Positions 60,184 through 64,000 of a DNA stretch of 64,000 bases are shown here, piece after piece (positions within the stretch are counted from its first letter, which is position 1; every line of letters starts with the position of its first letter). Below the pieces are notes generated by a model. The model did no database searches and had not been told where the DNA came from. It saw nothing but the letters and a program-made list of their open reading frames with translations. The DNA is from Cepaea nemoralis (taxonomy: Eukaryota; Mollusca; Gastropoda; Stylommatophora; Helicidae), in contig JACEFZ010004189.1 in NCBI GenBank assembly GCA_014155875.1, positions 1-64,000 on the forward strand, in the 5' to 3' direction. Made by a program: the position numbers and the translations under genes.

Positions 60184-60912
60184 ATGTGGAAGAATGTAAT
60201 ACAATCATCATGACGACAGGAGAGTGTGGAAGATTGTAATACAATCATCATGACTGCAGTAGAGTGTGGAAGAATGTAATACAATCATCATGACTGCAGT
60301 AGAGTGTGGAAGAATGCAATGCAATCATCATGACTGCAGGAGAGTGTGGAAGAATGTAATACAATCATCATGACTGCAGGAGAGTGTGGAAGAATGTAAT
60401 ACAATCATCATGACTGCAGGAGAGTGTGGAAGAATGTAATACAATCATCATGACGACAGGAGAGTGTGGAAAATGTAATACAATTATCATGACTGTAGGA
60501 GAGTGTGAAAGAATGTAATACAATCATCATGACTGCAGGAGAGTGTGGAAGAATGTAATACAATCATCATGACAGCAGGAGAGTGTGGAAGAATGTAATA
60601 CAATCATCATGACTGCAGGAGAGTGTGGAAGAATGTAATACAATTATCATGACTGTAGGAGAGTATGGAAGAATGTAATACAATCGTCATGACTGCAGGA
60701 GAGTGTGGAAGAATGTAATACAATTATCATGACTGTAGGAGAGTATGGAAGAATGTAATACAATCATCATCATGACGACAGGAGAGTGTGGAAAAATTTA
60801 ATACAATTATCATGACTGCAGGAGAGTGTGGAAGAATGTAATACAATCATCATGACGAAAGGAGAGTGTGGAAGAATGTAATACAATCATCATGACTGTA
60901 GGAGAGTGTGGT
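60184..60912. repeat. 40-bp minisatellite, about 18 copies
   Basis: Unit begins GTGTGGAAGAATGTAATACA and contains CATCATGACTGCAGGAGA or ...GACGACAGGAGA. Small length changes occur at 60470 and 60770. Confidence 0.97.
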
Positions 60913-61488
60913 TTATATACGCTAATGGAAGAAGATACTCACTGGAGAAGCACCTTGCAGCCATTGACTTCTTTTGCTATTCTTGGTCAGTATACTTGCT
61001 ACGCTGGCGGACAATGGTCTGTTTACTTGCTGCAGTATCTGTACCTGCGGTCAGTTTACTTTCTGCAGTACCTGTACATGTGTTCAATGTACCAGCAACT
61101 GCGTCGATTTCGTTGGTAACGCGCCTTTAATGATCTGTTCTTCTCTCGTCTCGGTTTCCTATGGACACATCACATGATTATGTGAGTTAAACATGTGTAC
61201 TCGGTATGGTCAGATCAAGGATGTTCCGTGCGAGTGCATACCTTCGAGTCAAGACCAAAACACATCATCCACTGCACAATGAGATTCGGAGACAACAGGG
61301 ATGCCACTGAAACCGAGTAACTTCTTGGATGGGTCAGGCCGAAGATATTATTCAACAGGTGTGTTCAGCAGAAGATAAAGAACCCGGCGAAGGGCGCCTG
61401 CCAGAGCCGAAGAGTACGTCTTGCTCAGTCTGCAGTAGGCTTGGCTTGACGGAAAAAGCAAACAAGAAATCCCGACAGTAGTGGGGAC
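60913..61488. other. no gene supported
   Basis: Short plus frames at 60868-61177 overlap in three readings and match nothing known. Confidence 0.4.
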
Positions 61489-61700
61489 AAAAGTACATAC
61501 ACTGATTGTTGAATATTCTTCTCATGATGATTACGTTGGAACATAAGCACATACAATGATTGTTGAATATTCTTCTCATGATGATTACGTTGGAACATAA
61601 GTACATACAATGATTGTTGAATATTCTCCTCAGGGCGATTCGGTTGCAACATAAGTGCATACTCTGATTGTTCATCATTCTTCTCAGGGTGATACAACCA
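61489..61700. repeat. 54-bp minisatellite, four copies, codon-periodic
   Basis: Period 54 (18 codons), so two minus-strand frames (61729-61352 and 61709-61425) stay open through it with repeats such as 'RRIFNNHCMYLCSNVIIM'. No homology recognised. I treat the frames as by-products of the period. Confidence 0.85.
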
Positions 61701-64000
61701 TCTACGCACGTAGGTCTGTTCTGGGGCACAACCGGGGTTCCTGGGTGTTTAAATCCCAGATAGTAAATAGAACTGTTAAAGAAATCAGTGAAGCTTTTGC
61801 CATCACTACAGGCAGTTTATTCATGGATGTCATGGCAGTAACAAAGCCAGTAGTGTAACTGGAGACAGGAAAGTATGTTTTATTCAATGACTCAGTGAGT
61901 ATACTAAGGAAGATCGAGATGGTCTGGGCCAGCAGGCAATGGCTTGTGTCTCTGAGAATGTCAATCCTAAAATAGGGTTCATTTCTATGAGAGAGTACGC
62001 GTGTTTAAGAAGACACGAATGAGCAGATAGGTTTTAAGACTGGACTGCTGCGGTATATTAGAACGTCCTTACCCTTTCCTAGCATTGACTCCCTTAAAAA
62101 TAAACAACCCCTTACAATTACTGTTTAAGTATCTTGGTTAATGTAGGAGTAGGAATTAAAACAGCGATAGACTGACCATGGCACAGCTTAATTTATTTGG
62201 CTTTATTTTGGTTCAGGCACCTGGCCAAGGCCGGCTTGTTTTAAACAAAGGCTGAGTGTAGCCATTTTAGTTTAGACAAACAAAGGAAGCAGACATGTAA
62301 AAGTTTCCCCGTTTGGGGAAAAGGCAATTTTGCCTTAAAACCATCATTCTCTGAAGCTATTGGTATGTTATATCTACATTATTAAGATGTATTTATGTAT
62401 TACATAGACCAGTATGTTTAATTACGAATTAGTTAGAAAAATAAGTCAACAATTCTCTTAAACCAGGCTGGATGATGTTTACCAATGAAGCACATGTTGG
62501 TGCCACGCTGTAATTTTTCCTATGTTTTACAATTTCAAATCCCTATGTTAACATCTTGTATAGGCATTATGAACGTATATCTAACTAATAGTGCTTATCT
62601 ATAAAGATTATGTGTACTGTAGAGTATCAACTCGCATGTCAGGAACACATTCAGAGAACTCGTTTCTGTCAATTTCATATTCCTATGAATAATAACTTCT
62701 ACGCATGGTGAACTATATCTCACTATCTATGCTTAGAAATCTGCAAATAATCTATGTACTGTAGAGATAAACTCTAAAGAACATTTTCAAAGAAACAATT
62801 TCTCAATGTGGGACTCTTGATTACATACTTCATAGTAGAGAACTGGTGTCTGCCACTTTCAAATATCCTATGTAGGTAAATTCACTGTTAAGGATATCTC
62901 TGAACTTGTTTTATCCATGCGGGGACATACAAATGATTACGCATATTCCTGACTCTTAGTCAGGGGATAAAATGCTTTGCCACCTCATAATCTGTAACTT
63001 GGAACTATAGTGCTAAATTTTAGTACAATCTTTTTGTTAACAGATTAGTAATCACTCCATATGAGGAGGAACATATAATCATTTCATAAAATATTGCTAG
63101 GGAAATGCCATGTTTGAGAATATAAATTCAAGAACAAAGGAAGTAAACGCGTGATAGAAATGAATGTTCGGATAGGATGTACCTTCAATCCGCATTACCT
63201 CACTGTAGTAGGAACAGAAGCGAAGATTGATGTGAATAAATTGCTTGCAATATTCAGAATACTGGACCATGTGGCATAAGTTATTCTAATAAATACACAC
63301 CGAATAATAGCAGTCATTCGCAAAATATATCACAGCGGTTACTATCCTCACGTGCTGTAAGCAGTAGGGGAAAACAATGTATGTTTTAGCTTAGGGATTA
63401 ACCCCTGAAGAAAATTCAAAACCATTGGCTCCGGCATCAAATTTTATGATCAATATTATTGTGTACTTAAGAAACCAATGTTGAATAGCCTTGACCTAAG
63501 GATGATTATAGTGCCAAAAGGAAGACGCGGCATTAGAAACCACAGATATTCTATATAGGCTAGTCTCTTCAAGTAGAGAGAGAGGCAATATCAACATGTT
63601 GGATGGACAGAATGACTTCACTCGTCTAAAAGTCCCAGTAACAACAGAACATAATATAAAGTGAGAAAATACCTTACTCACTATTAAGAGTCAGAATGGC
63701 TACACCAAGCAACGTGGGACAGTGGAATGTGGACACCCACTCTTTTCCCCTTCTGGTCTTGTTGGTTGTATTTTTGTTTGTAAATGTGTTGTAAACCTTT
63801 TATCATACCACAGTAGGTTAATGCTCGTGTTGTATTCTTGTCATCCCTTTTCTATAGAAGAGAAGCAAGTGGTGGTTGAATGTGGTGGGACTGCATTTCA
63901 TAACTATCATCAGGATCCTGGGTTAACAGCCTGGTGAAGGTGAGTCATGACTAAATGGCTAAACCATGTTCTGGATCTAGAAATACATCAATGTTTACTG
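61701..64000. other. AT-rich intergenic or intronic DNA
   Basis: No coding, RNA or repeat feature that I can support. The largest plus frame (63722-63937, 71 codons) has no recognisable motif. Confidence 0.5.

Overview
This is eukaryotic, invertebrate-type DNA, with no bacterial gene layout: a long tandem satellite, one intron-containing host gene and a dense pile of nested retrotransposons. The host gene belongs to the DUF229 family (alkaline-phosphatase/sulfatase fold), and the LINE families resemble those common in molluscs and other lophotrochozoans. A mollusc, perhaps a gastropod, is my best guess, from family resemblance only.

Layout. (1) 1-23150: one uninterrupted satellite of about 610 copies of a 38-bp unit. 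Each copy carries a 6-bp dyad around a 7-base loop. It is still running at base 1 and stops abruptly at about 23150. (2) 24025-36146, minus strand: the DUF229 gene in three coding exons (36146-34747, 27847-27692, 24676-24025) whose phases join exactly. Exon 1 carries one in-frame TAG. Its two introns hold a LINE with C2H2-finger C-terminus split by a solo LTR, a second decayed LINE carrying a tRNA-Leu-type SINE, a 1.2-kb element with a (TAAC)n tail, a short (AATC)n-tailed fragment, and several minisatellites. (3) 37103-44075, plus strand: a young LTR retrotransposon (element 1) with 5-bp target duplication, 1190/1191-bp LTRs differing by about four transitions and one indel, a tRNA-Pro-type primer site, gag and pol. 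(4) 46210-57050, minus strand: a second, older LTR retrotransposon (element 2) with 5-bp target duplication, about 676-bp LTRs about 2% apart, a tRNA-Leu-type primer site, multiple broken frames and two nested LINEs. Element 2 itself sits inside an APE-type LINE running from about 60070 down to about 45940. (5) 60070-64000: a 40-bp minisatellite, a 54-bp in-frame minisatellite and otherwise featureless AT-rich DNA.

The most notable system is the pair of LTR elements. Both encode integrase upstream of reverse transcriptase and RNase H, the order of Ty1/copia, yet their domains are of Ty3/gypsy type (GPY/F module, H2C2 finger, CX2CX4HX4C knuckle). That is the hallmark of the Gmr1 clade, first described from deuterostomes. 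Both Gags also contain a coiled coil followed by a helical segment resembling the vertebrate SCAN domain, which is thought to derive from a Gmr1-like capsid.

Limits: everything was read by eye. Family assignments rest on motifs, repeat boundaries on flanking duplications, and divergence figures on manual comparison.
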